64,000 bases of DNA, taken from assembly GCF_028595265.1 (NCBI RefSeq), contig NZ_JAQQXP010000005.1, positions 62,001 through 126,000 on the forward strand, in the 5' to 3' direction. The notes beneath the pieces are model-generated. The model was not told where the DNA came from, searched no databases, and worked only from the letters and a program-made list of their open reading frames with translations. Below are positions 44,250 through 54,002 of this stretch, in pieces. The translations under genes were made by a program, and so were the position numbers. Within the stretch, counting starts at the first letter, position 1. The number at the start of each line of letters is the position of its first letter. This DNA is from Alteromonas gilva (GTDB lineage Bacteria > Pseudomonadota > Gammaproteobacteria > Enterobacterales > Alteromonadaceae).

Positions 44250-45755
44250 TTACCAGTATATTTCGCCGCTTAGTGCAACCTGTCGGCTACGCTCCATAAC
44301 AGCCAGCAAGCTGTGGGTTTTTTCGTGTACCCACTCCAACAGTTCCTGCTGCTCAGCCAGTTCGGCATCAAAAATAGATTTTTTGAGCAGGAGCAAGGCA
44401 TTGAGCTCGTCAATACCAGTAAGAATATCTAACCAGGGCGCGCGAAAATGGCCCCGGCTGTCTTCAAATAGATCGGCCAGCAAAAAGCCGTTAAACAGGG
44501 TTTGCCGTAACAGCATTTCAACCGATGTATAGTTAGATGCATACATGCGGCGCTTGATTGGCATGGTTTGTTGTATGGTTTGCCAGCCTTGTGAGAGCCA
44601 GCCCTTGGCATGGTCCATCAAAGGTAGGTCATAATCCTGCGCCGAATTACGCCAGGGCTTCTCTTGTAACAACCGCGCAATATCAAGCTTTAACACCGAT
44701 GGTTGTGACTGAAACAATCGGGTTGCCGGATCGTGGGCCTGCACTAAACCGGCCTGTCGTCCCTGCAGATAACTGAGCAGGGCCGGATACCGGGATAACT
44801 TTTTATTGAACAGGCTCTTTTTTGACAGTAACAAACGCAGGCTTTGCAGATCATCCTGCCATAGCCAGTTATCAGCGTAGGCCAGCAGGTTTTTATGTAA
44901 GCGCAATAATTCCGGACACTGCAGCACCGGCAAATACAACGACACGGTTTGCAGTAACATATGCACAGCCCTGGCGATTTCGGTGAGCATTTTAGTTGCG
45001 CCGGTTTCAAAATAACGGTGTTCATGCACTTGCCAGTGCTGCAGACCGCACTCCATCGCACGGCAGAATGCAGCTTCGGTTGTGATGGTCTCGTCCAGAG
45101 GCAAAAAGTCAGGCAGTGATTGCACCTTATTACTGACACCGTGCAGGAGCTGGTAACCCTGAGCCGCCTTAGAGGTATCACTCAGGCGCACCGGCAGTGA
45201 TACGGCAAGCTCACCGGCCAAATCAAATAATCGGCCTAGTTCACCTTGTTTTAACTCTAATTCTATTTCGCACAGCGGCGCTTCGTTAGGCGGCGCAATT
45301 ACACTGCCGCTATCAAAGACCAATTCGATTTCGGCATCATCATAGCGAATATCAAACACCGAGCGGGTAAAGTGAGTACCAAATTGTTTTTCCAACTGAT
45401 CATTCAGCTGCTGAGCATTGGTTCCTTTCGGCCAGTTTACCTCACTGAATAAGGTCAGATCAGGGGTATCGTCAGTTAAGTCGACATTGTATTCCAACCT
45501 TTTATGCAAACCACCACTGACCTGCCCCTGGGTCTTAACCGTTTGCTCATAGCTGCCATTTTCGCCTCGCACACGCATGCCGATTTTATGTTGCTGAAAC
45601 AAATGGTCGGCGGTGTCGTAGTAATCATTCAGAAGTTCTATCTGGCCTTTGTCTGCAACAGTGACACTTTGTTGGGTTAATGCAGGGAATATTGTTTTCT
45701 TTAGCGTGGGGAGCGGATCCTCACGCAGGACAAATTTAATTTCGGTTTCCGACAT
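44250..45755 (-). CDS. ygiF: CYTH-CHAD protein (YgiF-like inorganic triphosphatase)
   Basis: About 501 residues. The N-terminal CYTH triphosphate tunnel domain has the signature ExExK as ETEIKFVLRED, with ELVFDSG and CEIELELK giving further tunnel acidic residues. The C-terminal CHAD domain (about 225-500) is helical and His/Arg-rich and binds polyphosphate in relatives. E. coli YgiF hydrolyses tripolyphosphate. The ATG at 45755 aligns with homologues, but in-frame starts at 45773 and 45779 also exist and no clear ribosome site distinguishes them. The ygiM-like gene diverges next to it, as both genes neighbour each other in E. coli. Confidence 0.9.
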   Translation of the reverse strand: MSETEIKFVLREDPLPTLKKTIFPALTQQSVTVADKGQIELLNDYYDTADHLFQQHKIGMRVRGENGSYEQTVKTQGQVSGGLHKRLEYNVDLTDDTPDLTLFSEVNWPKGTNAQQLNDQLEKQFGTHFTRSVFDIRYDDAEIELVFDSGSVIAPPNEAPLCEIELELKQGELGRLFDLAGELAVSLPVRLSDTSKAAQGYQLLHGVSNKVQSLPDFLPLDETITTEAAFCRAMECGLQHWQVHEHRYFETGATKMLTEIARAVHMLLQTVSLYLPVLQCPELLRLHKNLLAYADNWLWQDDLQSLRLLLSKKSLFNKKLSRYPALLSYLQGRQAGLVQAHDPATRLFQSQPSVLKLDIARLLQEKPWRNSAQDYDLPLMDHAKGWLSQGWQTIQQTMPIKRRMYASNYTSVEMLLRQTLFNGFLLADLFEDSRGHFRAPWLDILTGIDELNALLLLKKSIFDAELAEQQELLEWVHEKTHSLLAVMERSRQVALSGEIYW

Positions 45756-45912
45756 GGGAAAATTGATGCTCATCAGCAAATGCAGGACATGGCTGGTACA
45801 TTACCTGCCACGTAATCTTTTAGCAATACTTACAGTTATCGCTATCCTACCCTTGCCTTTAGGCTGATCAGCCCCTAACATCAGGGAATATTTTCATGAC
45901 GTTGAGAAAAAC

Positions 45913-46515
45913 ATGCGTTTGCTAACTCTTCTTTTTGGTCTGATAGTGTCTGCTTCGCCGGTTATGGCTCAGGACTCATCAACCACCAACATGCTCGACA
46001 GCGAGCACTACATTGCCGATGATTTATTCATTTTTATTCATTCGGGCCCGAGTCGTAATTATCGGATATTAGGCTCAATCGAAGCTGGCGAACCGGTAAC
46101 CGTTCTGGAAACGGACAGTGAGAATGAATTCACAAAAATCAACGACGCTGACGGTCGCGAGGGGTGGGTAGAAAGCCAGTACATCATCGATACTATTTCC
46201 CGTCGTGCGCAATTGCCGCAACTGAGCCAGCGACTGGCAGACAGCAGTGCACAACTGGATCGTATGCAGACACGCAATACCGCCATCGCACAAGATTTGG
46301 CTGGTGCACGACAACAAATTGCTGAGCTGGAAGCGGAGCTGGCAAATTCCCGCCAAACCATTGCAGGTCTGGAGGGACAGATCAGCAAACAAGATGATAT
46401 AGAGCGCTATCGAATGTTTAGCTACGGCGGCATTGTGGCGGGAGCGGGATTATTGATTGGCATTCTGGTTACGTTTATTCCCAAACGGCGTCGCCGCAAT
46501 GACTCCTGGATGTAA
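45913..46515 (+). CDS. ygiM: SH3-domain membrane protein YgiM (TIGR04211 type)
   Basis: A 200-residue protein with a signal peptide (cleavage near VMAQ, residue 20), a bacterial SH3 domain (about 35-95, FIHSGPSRNYRILGSIEAGE and GREGWVESQYI), a coiled coil (about 100-160) and one C-terminal membrane helix (GGIVAGAGLLIGILVTFI) followed by a basic tail. The SH3 domain would face the periplasm and may bind peptidoglycan. The function is not established. A terminator follows at 46575. Confidence 0.88.
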   Translation: MRLLTLLFGLIVSASPVMAQDSSTTNMLDSEHYIADDLFIFIHSGPSRNYRILGSIEAGEPVTVLETDSENEFTKINDADGREGWVESQYIIDTISRRAQLPQLSQRLADSSAQLDRMQTRNTAIAQDLAGARQQIAELEAELANSRQTIAGLEGQISKQDDIERYRMFSYGGIVAGAGLLIGILVTFIPKRRRRNDSWM

Positions 46516-46574
46516 CATAAGCTAAGCGCGGTATTCTACCGGCTGTGATTTAACAACGACTGAAACGCAATATA

Positions 46575-46602
46575 AAAAGGGCGCCTGATGAGGCGCCCTT
46601 TT
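46575..46602. terminator. Bidirectional terminator between ygiM and putA
   Basis: AAAAGGGCGCCT and AGGCGCCCTTTT form a perfect 12-bp stem with a 4-base loop (GATG). A and T ends serve both directions, ending the plus-strand ygiM and minus-strand putA transcripts. Confidence 0.92.
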
Positions 46603-46628
46603 AGTTTTTATGAGAGTTACCCAACCAA

Positions 46629-49600
46629 TCAGTCGTCTTCGTCTACCAATGTCATCAGAGACGTATTACCCCCTGATGCGGTGGTATCTACGCTAATGGT
46701 TTTCTCAGTAATGAGTCGCTGAATAAGCTTATCGTTATACTCGGCGGTAATCACCGGCAGTATCGCGCCCTCACGCTCAGCCAGCATTGCTGCTATCTGG
46801 GCAGTACGTTCGGTACCACTGTCAACCACGACGCCAGCAAGCTTTTCTTCCATCAATAGCGCGCTCATGTGACTGAGTTTCGCTACCTGGAATACCGCAT
46901 CCGGCGCACCACAGGATTTAAATTTCTCTTTTACTGCCAGCGCTTCTTCGTAGAACAAATCAGACACGACAGAAACTACGCAGTTTCCGGTCGCCAGCGC
47001 GGTGACGATTGACAACATCCAGTATTCGAATGTTACCTCTTTATCCGCAAAACAAACCAGTATGCCACGCGGCTCCAGGTAAAGTTTATTCGACTCACCC
47101 GTTGGCCCCGGCAGTATGGTCGGCTTGCCGAGTTTCTTATCTATACTGATAAGCTGTGAGCGGGCCGATGCCAGCGTCCGGTTAAGGTCGTCAGCCAACT
47201 CTTCGACACTGTCAACGGTAGCCAGTTTGGCCAGTAACTGACGTACTTTGGATATCCGCTCATTCAGCGGTGTATGACGCCACGCCTCTTCGGTATCGGT
47301 GGCATTTTTCATAATGCTGGCCGCTTCCTCGGACTGTTTTTCTCCGCCAAGCAGTGCATCATCGATGTTCTCTGGCTCATCAAGAATGGTGGGCTTAGGC
47401 GTTGCCTTTTCCATCATCAGGCGAGGCAGATAGTTGGGACCACCAGCTTTTGGTCCGGTACCCGACAGACCGCGACCGCCAAAGGGTTGAACACCAACAA
47501 TGGCGCCAATCATGTTGCGGTTTATGTATACATTACCGACCCGGCTACGGCCGGCCAGCTCATAAGCCCGTTCCTCAATGCGTGAGTGTACACCCATGGT
47601 GAGCCCGTACCCGGTGTCATTGATTTGCTTGAGCACGTTGTCGAGGTTCTTACCTTTAAACCGCACCACATGTACTACCGGGCCGAAAACTTCGCGCTTA
47701 AGAACACTGAGATCTTCAATCTCATACAGCGTGGGCGGGTAGAAGGTACCGTCCTTAGCATGCTCAGGAAGTTCAGACTGGAACAACAGCTTGCCGTTGT
47801 CCTGCATATACTCTTCGTGCTCTTTCAATGCCGCCAGCGCTTTCTTATCGATCACCGGGCCAACATCGGTGCTGAGCCAGGCCGGATCATCAATAGTAAG
47901 CTCTTTTACTGCACCGCTGAGCATTTTAATCAGGTTGTCAGCTATGTCTTCCTGTACAAACATTACCCGTAACGCAGAGCAGCGCTGCCCGGCACTTTGG
48001 AAACCCGAATGGATAACATCATCCACTACCTGCTCAGGTAGTGCAGTCGAATCGACAATCATACAGTTCTGACCGCCGGTTTCGGCAATCAGTGGTACCT
48101 GTTCGCCGCCGCGCTGAGCCAGCGTTTTAGAAATATAGGTTCCGGTTTGTGTAGAACCGGTAAACATGACCGCTTTTATACGCTCGTCCGGTAACAGTAC
48201 CTTACCAACATCAGGGCCCTTGGCGACAATCAACTGCAATGCGTTGTCAGGTAAGCCGACCGAGCGCATCATTTCTACCGCTCTTGTCGCAATCATGCTG
48301 GTTTGCTCTGCGGGTTTGGCTACAACGGTATTGCCCGTTGCCAATGCTGCGACCACCTGGCCCATAAAAATGGCCAGCGGGAAGTTCCACGGACTAATAC
48401 ACAGCACAACGCCGCGTGATACCAGGCGTTCGTCCTGCCCCAGCTCCACAGACCGGGCCGCATAATAACGGCAGAAGTCTACGGCCTCGCGCACTTCGTC
48501 AATGGAGTCCTGTGCCACTTTACCGGCTTCGCGAATACAAATGGCAATAAGCTCATCCATATGGCGTTCCAGCGAGTCGGCAATCTGGTTGAGCACAATG
48601 GCCCGCTCACTCATAGAGCGCTCTGACCATTCTTTATAACCCTTGTGAGCATTGTCGAGCGCCTGTTTTATTGCCGCCTCATCAGCATAATGATGATAAC
48701 CCACAATATCGTTCAGATTCGCCGGATTACGCACCGCTACAGCGTTGTCGGGCAATGCATCCTCATTCACAACATACTGACGCGCCCACCGGCTCAGATT
48801 GTACTTAAGGGTATTAACCGTATTCAGGTCAGTCAGATCCATGCCTTTTGAGTTAACCCGCTCAGGGGCATACAAATCTGACGCCTGGTTGATTTGTTTG
48901 TTGTAGCGGTACGTTAACCGTTGGGTGATTTCGACCGGATCTTCCAGCAACGCTTCAACGGGCTTACTATCATCAACGATCGCATTCACAAACGACGAGT
49001 TGGCGCCGTTTTCCAATAAACGACGAACCAGATAAGCAAGGAGATCTTCGTGTACACCAACAGGTGCATACACCCGACACTGAATGTGTTCTTCTGTTAC
49101 CACCTGGTCATACAAGGTGTCGCCCATGCCATGCAGGCACTGAAACTCAAACCCTTTCTTATCATCGCCGGCCAGCTCAACAATCACCGATGCGGTATAC
49201 GCATTGTGAGTGGCAAACTGCGGATAAATGGTGTCACGATATTCCAATAGCTGGTTTGCACAGGCATGGTAAGACACATCCGTTGACGATTTACGGGTAA
49301 ATACCGGAAAGGCATCGACACCGGCCAGTTGCGTGACCTTAATTTCGGTATCCCAGTACGCGCCTTTTACCAACCGCACCATCATTTTACGACCTACATC
49401 GACGGTGAGTTCCCGAAGCCATTCGATAACGTGTATGGCGCGTTTTTGATAGGCCTGTACCGCCAGTCCAAAACCTTCCCAGCCCTGTAAGTCCGGGTCG
49501 CGAAAGACTTTTTCGATGATGTCCAGCGAGGTCTCCAGCCGATCAGCTTCTTCAGCGTCGACAGTCAGACCAATATCGTACTCCTTGGCCATCATGCACA

Positions 49601-50429
49601 ACGCTTTAAGCTTAGCGGGAATTTCTTCCATGGCACGTTCGTAATGAGAGAATTCAAAGCGTGGATGAATGGCCGACAATTTTACCGAAATACCCGGCGA
49701 TTTGCGCGGCCCTCTGCCTGCTGCGGCTTTACCAATTACCTTGATGGCTTTGACATAGGCCTCATAATAGCGGTCGGCATCATGGGACGTGCGGGCACCT
49801 TCGCCCAACATATCATATGAATAAACATAGCCCTTTTTTTCTTTTTCCTGAGCACGCTCTACCGCATCTTCAATGGTTTCGCCCATAACAAACTGGCGTC
49901 CCATAACACGCATTGCTATATTCATTGCGCGACGAATTACCGGCTCACCGAGGCGGCCTAAGGTTTTTTTCAACAAGCCAAACTGTTCGCTTTTACGCTT
50001 GTCGGCATAGTTAACCATGTTGCCGGTAAACAATAATCCCCAGGAAGACGCGTTCACAAAGAGTGATTCACTGTTGCCTAAATGCGGCGTCCACTGACCT
50101 TTAGATAATTTGTCGCGGATCAGTTCATCCTGGGTCTCTTTATCCGGTACACGCAGCAACGCTTCGGCAAGACACATGAGTACTACCCCTTCAGAGGTCG
50201 ACAACGAATATTCATTAAGCAGCGCGTCTACGCCGCCGTGACCTTCCTGATCGCGTCGAATCTTTAATACCATCCTGCGGGCCCGCTCCCAGGCGCGACT
50301 GCGCGCCCGCGGGTTGACTTCTGCTATTGGCAGGATTTGGTCGACCGCGTCAGTCTCGGGAATTCGATAATAGTCTCGAATCAACTGGCGGACCGGGCTT
50401 TCGGTAGTAAACGTGTTTTTAGTTAACAT
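46629..50429 (-). CDS. putA: Bifunctional proline dehydrogenase / P5C dehydrogenase
   Basis: A 1266-residue enzyme that oxidises proline to glutamate. The FAD-dependent proline dehydrogenase barrel covers about 75-490 (GISVKLSAIHPRF, VRLVKGAYWDTEIK, YATHNAYT-like QFATHNAYTASV). The NAD-dependent aldehyde dehydrogenase covers about 560-1040, with Glu in ETGGQNCMIV and catalytic Cys in SAGQRCSALR. A C-terminal aldehyde-dehydrogenase-like extension follows. It lacks the N-terminal ribbon-helix-helix DNA-binding domain of E. coli PutA (1320 residues), so it should not repress its own gene. A short Lys/Arg-rich N-terminus begins directly with the alpha domain. Confidence 0.95.
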   Translation of the reverse strand: MLTKNTFTTESPVRQLIRDYYRIPETDAVDQILPIAEVNPRARSRAWERARRMVLKIRRDQEGHGGVDALLNEYSLSTSEGVVLMCLAEALLRVPDKETQDELIRDKLSKGQWTPHLGNSESLFVNASSWGLLFTGNMVNYADKRKSEQFGLLKKTLGRLGEPVIRRAMNIAMRVMGRQFVMGETIEDAVERAQEKEKKGYVYSYDMLGEGARTSHDADRYYEAYVKAIKVIGKAAAGRGPRKSPGISVKLSAIHPRFEFSHYERAMEEIPAKLKALCMMAKEYDIGLTVDAEEADRLETSLDIIEKVFRDPDLQGWEGFGLAVQAYQKRAIHVIEWLRELTVDVGRKMMVRLVKGAYWDTEIKVTQLAGVDAFPVFTRKSSTDVSYHACANQLLEYRDTIYPQFATHNAYTASVIVELAGDDKKGFEFQCLHGMGDTLYDQVVTEEHIQCRVYAPVGVHEDLLAYLVRRLLENGANSSFVNAIVDDSKPVEALLEDPVEITQRLTYRYNKQINQASDLYAPERVNSKGMDLTDLNTVNTLKYNLSRWARQYVVNEDALPDNAVAVRNPANLNDIVGYHHYADEAAIKQALDNAHKGYKEWSERSMSERAIVLNQIADSLERHMDELIAICIREAGKVAQDSIDEVREAVDFCRYYAARSVELGQDERLVSRGVVLCISPWNFPLAIFMGQVVAALATGNTVVAKPAEQTSMIATRAVEMMRSVGLPDNALQLIVAKGPDVGKVLLPDERIKAVMFTGSTQTGTYISKTLAQRGGEQVPLIAETGGQNCMIVDSTALPEQVVDDVIHSGFQSAGQRCSALRVMFVQEDIADNLIKMLSGAVKELTIDDPAWLSTDVGPVIDKKALAALKEHEEYMQDNGKLLFQSELPEHAKDGTFYPPTLYEIEDLSVLKREVFGPVVHVVRFKGKNLDNVLKQINDTGYGLTMGVHSRIEERAYELAGRSRVGNVYINRNMIGAIVGVQPFGGRGLSGTGPKAGGPNYLPRLMMEKATPKPTILDEPENIDDALLGGEKQSEEAASIMKNATDTEEAWRHTPLNERISKVRQLLAKLATVDSVEELADDLNRTLASARSQLISIDKKLGKPTILPGPTGESNKLYLEPRGILVCFADKEVTFEYWMLSIVTALATGNCVVSVVSDLFYEEALAVKEKFKSCGAPDAVFQVAKLSHMSALLMEEKLAGVVVDSGTERTAQIAAMLAEREGAILPVITAEYNDKLIQRLITEKTISVDTTASGGNTSLMTLVDEDD

Positions 50430-50729
50430 TGAACCCCTTGTATACTTTCATTCGTAATAAAATTAATATGGTCACCAAATTTAAACGCGGTAATAGGAAT
50501 ACAGATCACTGCGCGCCCGGCTTTACCGGTTTCGCTGTTGTTAATGGTAATGTGGATGGCAACTCTCCCGCATTTTACCGGGAACAAAAAAACTGTAAAC
50601 AACAGTATCATTAATGCCACATTAACCGGCGTACACTAAAGCGTCAAGGCAGCCTGGACGCATTACATAGCAATGCGATGTTCAGCAGTGACTGCCTCTG
50701 GCAGACAATCCATGACTAAGGAGCGAGCA

Positions 50730-52445
50730 ATGCAAAGCCGAGCAGGAAAAATAACCCTCTGGTTGATAGTGATTCTGATAACGCCGATAGTGCTTTACTG
50801 GCTATTCGCTAACACCGTAATAAAGAGTGTTTTAGAATCACAGCTTTCCGAGGCCCATGGTGCAGAGGTGAATATCACCGACGTCAGTCATAGCCTGTTC
50901 CCTGTTACCGTTGACATTGACACCATTCAGTTTACCGATGCCAGAGACCCACTTCGCAATCAATTAGTCGTCGGCAACATGCGCGGTGATGTAGACGTCA
51001 TGGCATTATTGAATGACCAACTCATTATGAATCAATTGTCGATTCTTGATGTGGCATTTAATCAGCCACGTCAAAGTCGCGGTGAGGTATTACGCCAGCC
51101 AACCGGGAAAAGCTTTGATACGCTGTTAAGTGAAGCCAAAGAAGCCTTACCTGAAGTAGATGAACTGCTCGAGCGTTCACCGCTGAAAACCACCGCAGCG
51201 GTTCAAAATGCCCAACAAACCTATGCCGTCTATGCCGATGAACTACAGAACGATTACCAGCAACTGCCCGATAAGGCGCGTCTGGACTACTATAAAAAGC
51301 AAGTAAAACAGCTCTTAGAAACCGACTATAAAAGCCCGGCAGAACTGGCCAAGGCCAAAGAAGCTTTCGATGCATTAAAACAAGAAATCCGTGCCGATAA
51401 GGCGCTTGTGACTAATTTTAAAGAAAAAGCCTCAACGGCCAGAAAAGCCCTGTCAGCGTCACTGCAAGAACTAAAAACAGCGCCCCAGCAAGACTATGCA
51501 TTACTACAGGGTATCTACGCTGGCGATCACGCGGCGCTCTCGCAATTAACTGAGGCCGTGTTTGGCGATAAGGCAGCCCAGTACAATAGTTACCTGTTTA
51601 CTGCATTTGACCTTATCGTGCCGCTACTTAAGGGCGGCGATGATAATACCGAGACGGCCACTGACGCAGGCTCGCCCCTGCAAGTGTTAATCCGTAAAGC
51701 CAACGTATCGGTGAACTGGCAGGATACGCTGCTGACCGGCGACTGGGAAAATATCACTAACGTACACAGTATTTTCGGCAACCCCACTACGTTTTTGCTG
51801 AACTCGGTCGCTGATGGTAAACAGTCATTCACCACCAAAGGACAGTTCTTTCTCGACGAGAATGGATTAGATGCCAGTCAGACATGGCAAATTGCCGGCC
51901 TGCTGCTGGAGAGTATCAGGTTGAGCGACAACGCAAAGCTCGACGCATCCATCAAACAAGCGCTGCTGGCCACTGCCGGCTCATTAACCATTACCGACAA
52001 CGCATTGGATGGCAGCGGGAGCATCGACCTGACAAAACTCGCCATGGCGGCCACTGGTAGTAACAAAATTACCAGAGCGGTGGCTGATCTGTTGGGCAGC
52101 CTGTCGAGTCTGGATATACAAATGGATATAAGTGGCTCTTTAAATGCGCCTGATTTTGGCTTTTCATCGGATTTGGACAACCAGTTAGCAGGCGCTGCTC
52201 TGGCCACTCTGAGCGCCTCACAACAGGATAAACTCGATGAACTCAACCGCAAATTACAAAGCATGGTAGGCGAGCAAAATGACATGCTGAGCAGTGAACT
52301 TGGCGATATCAACACCTGGATTAAAGCATCCCAAAACGATGAAGCCGCCTTGCAGGAATTACTCCAGGCATCATTGAAAAATGTCGTCGACAAGCAAAAA
52401 GACAAACTACTTAATAAACTGTTCGACAAACTGAATGGACGTTAG
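50730..52445 (+). CDS. TIGR03545-like membrane-anchored protein
   Basis: A 571-residue protein with a single N-terminal membrane anchor (ITLWLIVILITPIVLYWLF) and a long periplasmic part. The early region (VTVDIDTIQFTD and VGNMRGDVDVMALLN) resembles AsmA-like lipid-transport repeat proteins and the TIGR03545 family. A central helical, Lys/Glu-rich stretch (about 105-240) may form a coiled coil. The ATG at 50730 is chosen because TAAGGAG lies 6 bases before it; the frame extends back to 50673 without a good site. The function is unknown. TIGR03546, often its partner, is not seen in the window. Confidence 0.75.
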   Translation: MQSRAGKITLWLIVILITPIVLYWLFANTVIKSVLESQLSEAHGAEVNITDVSHSLFPVTVDIDTIQFTDARDPLRNQLVVGNMRGDVDVMALLNDQLIMNQLSILDVAFNQPRQSRGEVLRQPTGKSFDTLLSEAKEALPEVDELLERSPLKTTAAVQNAQQTYAVYADELQNDYQQLPDKARLDYYKKQVKQLLETDYKSPAELAKAKEAFDALKQEIRADKALVTNFKEKASTARKALSASLQELKTAPQQDYALLQGIYAGDHAALSQLTEAVFGDKAAQYNSYLFTAFDLIVPLLKGGDDNTETATDAGSPLQVLIRKANVSVNWQDTLLTGDWENITNVHSIFGNPTTFLLNSVADGKQSFTTKGQFFLDENGLDASQTWQIAGLLLESIRLSDNAKLDASIKQALLATAGSLTITDNALDGSGSIDLTKLAMAATGSNKITRAVADLLGSLSSLDIQMDISGSLNAPDFGFSSDLDNQLAGAALATLSASQQDKLDELNRKLQSMVGEQNDMLSSELGDINTWIKASQNDEAALQELLQASLKNVVDKQKDKLLNKLFDKLNGR

Positions 52446-52485
52446 TCCGTCACAACGGCATAATACCTGACGGATTTTAATTACA

Positions 52486-52788
52486 TTGGGTTTTCTTGTG
52501 TGGCGAGATAGGCTGATTTTACTGGTTCTGGTGATAATGCTCAGTGCATTACAATATCGCCTGTGGCTGGGTAAAAACAGCGTGTCAGATTACCTTGCCA
52601 AGCAACAGGAAGTCGAAAAGCAACGTCGTCAAAATGCGAACCTGGTACAGCGCAATGCGCTGCTTAAAGCCGATATTAATGACTTAACTATAGGCCTGGA
52701 AGCCGTAGAAGAGCGCGCCAGAAACGAGCTGGGCTTAATTAAGCGTGGCGAAACCTTTTACCGCATTTTGCCCCCTGAAGAAGAATAA
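52486..52788 (+). CDS. ftsB: Cell division protein FtsB
   Basis: A small bitopic divisome protein that bridges FtsL and FtsQ. One membrane helix (LILLVLVIMLSALQYRLWLG) is followed by a coiled coil (KQQEVEKQRRQNANLVQRNA) and the conserved C-terminal EERARNELGLIKRGETFYRI. The start is uncertain: TTG at 52486 gives 100 residues, while GTG at 52498 gives 96, closer to the 103-residue E. coli form with a short N-tail. Neither has a strong ribosome site. It precedes ispD by 3 bases, the usual gammaproteobacterial order. Confidence 0.93.
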   Translation: MGFLVWRDRLILLVLVIMLSALQYRLWLGKNSVSDYLAKQQEVEKQRRQNANLVQRNALLKADINDLTIGLEAVEERARNELGLIKRGETFYRILPPEEE

Positions 52789-52791
52789 TAC

Positions 52792-53526
52792 ATGACCATC
52801 AGTAAGGTTGTTGCCGTTGTTCCTGCGGCAGGGGTGGGGTCGCGAATGCAAGCCGATCGCCCTAAACAGTACTTAACCATCGGCGACCAGACTATCCTTG
52901 AACATACGCTGTTAAAACTGGCGGCACACCCTGACATCACGCGCGTTATCGTGGCATTAAGCCCCGGTGATGACTACTTTTCGACACTGGCGGTCAGCAA
53001 CGCACCCTGGTTAACAACAGTTAACGGGGGCGATTCCCGGGCCGATTCGGTGCGCAACGCCCTTAGCACACTGGCAGATGATGAATGGGCATTGGTGCAC
53101 GATGCAGCGCGTCCTTGTGTCAACCATGACGATCTTGACCAGCTCATTGCGATGACCCGACGACCTGGCTTTGGCGGTGCAATTTTAGCCACACCGGTAC
53201 GCGATACCATGAAACGGGCTTTATCCGGGGCGACAGCCCAGCCAGTCGTGGCGCATACCGAAAACCGCGACAACTTATGGCATGCGTTAACGCCACAACT
53301 GTTTCCGGCACAGGCACTGCTGCAGGCTATCGATAGTGCGCTGGCTGCGGGCGTAACGGTTACCGATGAAGCCTCCGCGATGGAGTTCGCTGGCCATCAG
53401 GTAATGTTACTCGACAGCGATCCGGCGAATATTAAAATTACCCGCCCTGCAGACTTACCCCTCGCCCGGTTTTATTTACAACAAAGTCTCATGGAGACTT
53501 CTCAAACAGGTAACCTTTCACAATGA
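52792..53526 (+). CDS. ispD: 2-C-methyl-D-erythritol 4-phosphate cytidylyltransferase
   Basis: A 244-residue enzyme of the non-mevalonate isoprenoid pathway that joins CTP and methylerythritol phosphate. The nucleotide loop is VVPAAGVGSRMQADRPKQYL (residues about 8-27), followed by VHDAARPCV and TDEASAMEFAG, all IspD signatures. It overlaps ispF by 4 bases, and the two proteins catalyse near-consecutive steps (IspE lies between). Confidence 0.96.
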   Translation: MTISKVVAVVPAAGVGSRMQADRPKQYLTIGDQTILEHTLLKLAAHPDITRVIVALSPGDDYFSTLAVSNAPWLTTVNGGDSRADSVRNALSTLADDEWALVHDAARPCVNHDDLDQLIAMTRRPGFGGAILATPVRDTMKRALSGATAQPVVAHTENRDNLWHALTPQLFPAQALLQAIDSALAAGVTVTDEASAMEFAGHQVMLLDSDPANIKITRPADLPLARFYLQQSLMETSQTGNLSQ

Positions 53527-54002
53527 GAATTGGTCATGGCTATGACGTACATAAATTTGGCGGCAACGGCCCCATAATCATAGGCGGAGTGAGCATTGAT
53601 TACGACTATGGTTTGCTCGCTCATTCCGATGGTGATGTATTGATACACGCGCTGTGCGATGCCTTGCTTGGCGCCGCGGCGCTGGGCGATATCGGCAAAC
53701 ACTTCCCTGATACCGACAGTGCCTTTGCGGGTGCCGATAGTCGCGATCTGTTACGACAGGTCATTGCGCAACTTCGGGCACTGGGTTACCAACTGGTTAA
53801 CGCCGACATGACCATTATTGCTCAGGCCCCAAAGATGGCACCTCACATCGATTCGATGCGCCATATACTGGCCACTGATTGCAACGTTGAATATGACCAA
53901 ATCAATGTAAAAGCCACCACCACAGAAAAATTAGGCTTTACCGGACGTAAAGAAGGGATAGCGGCCCATGCCGTAGTGCTCATTACGGCGGCAGCCAAAT
54001 GA
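53523..54002 (+). CDS. ispF: 2-C-methyl-D-erythritol 2,4-cyclodiphosphate synthase
   Basis: A 159-residue trimeric zinc enzyme of the non-mevalonate pathway that cyclises CDP-methylerythritol 2-phosphate with loss of CMP. The opening MRIGHGYDVHKFG carries the Zn ligands (Asp, His), followed by LAHSDGDVLIHALCDALLGA and TTEKLGFTGRKEGIA. Length is typical. It overlaps ispD upstream and truD downstream by 4 bases each. Confidence 0.97.
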   Translation: MRIGHGYDVHKFGGNGPIIIGGVSIDYDYGLLAHSDGDVLIHALCDALLGAAALGDIGKHFPDTDSAFAGADSRDLLRQVIAQLRALGYQLVNADMTIIAQAPKMAPHIDSMRHILATDCNVEYDQINVKATTTEKLGFTGRKEGIAAHAVVLITAAAK

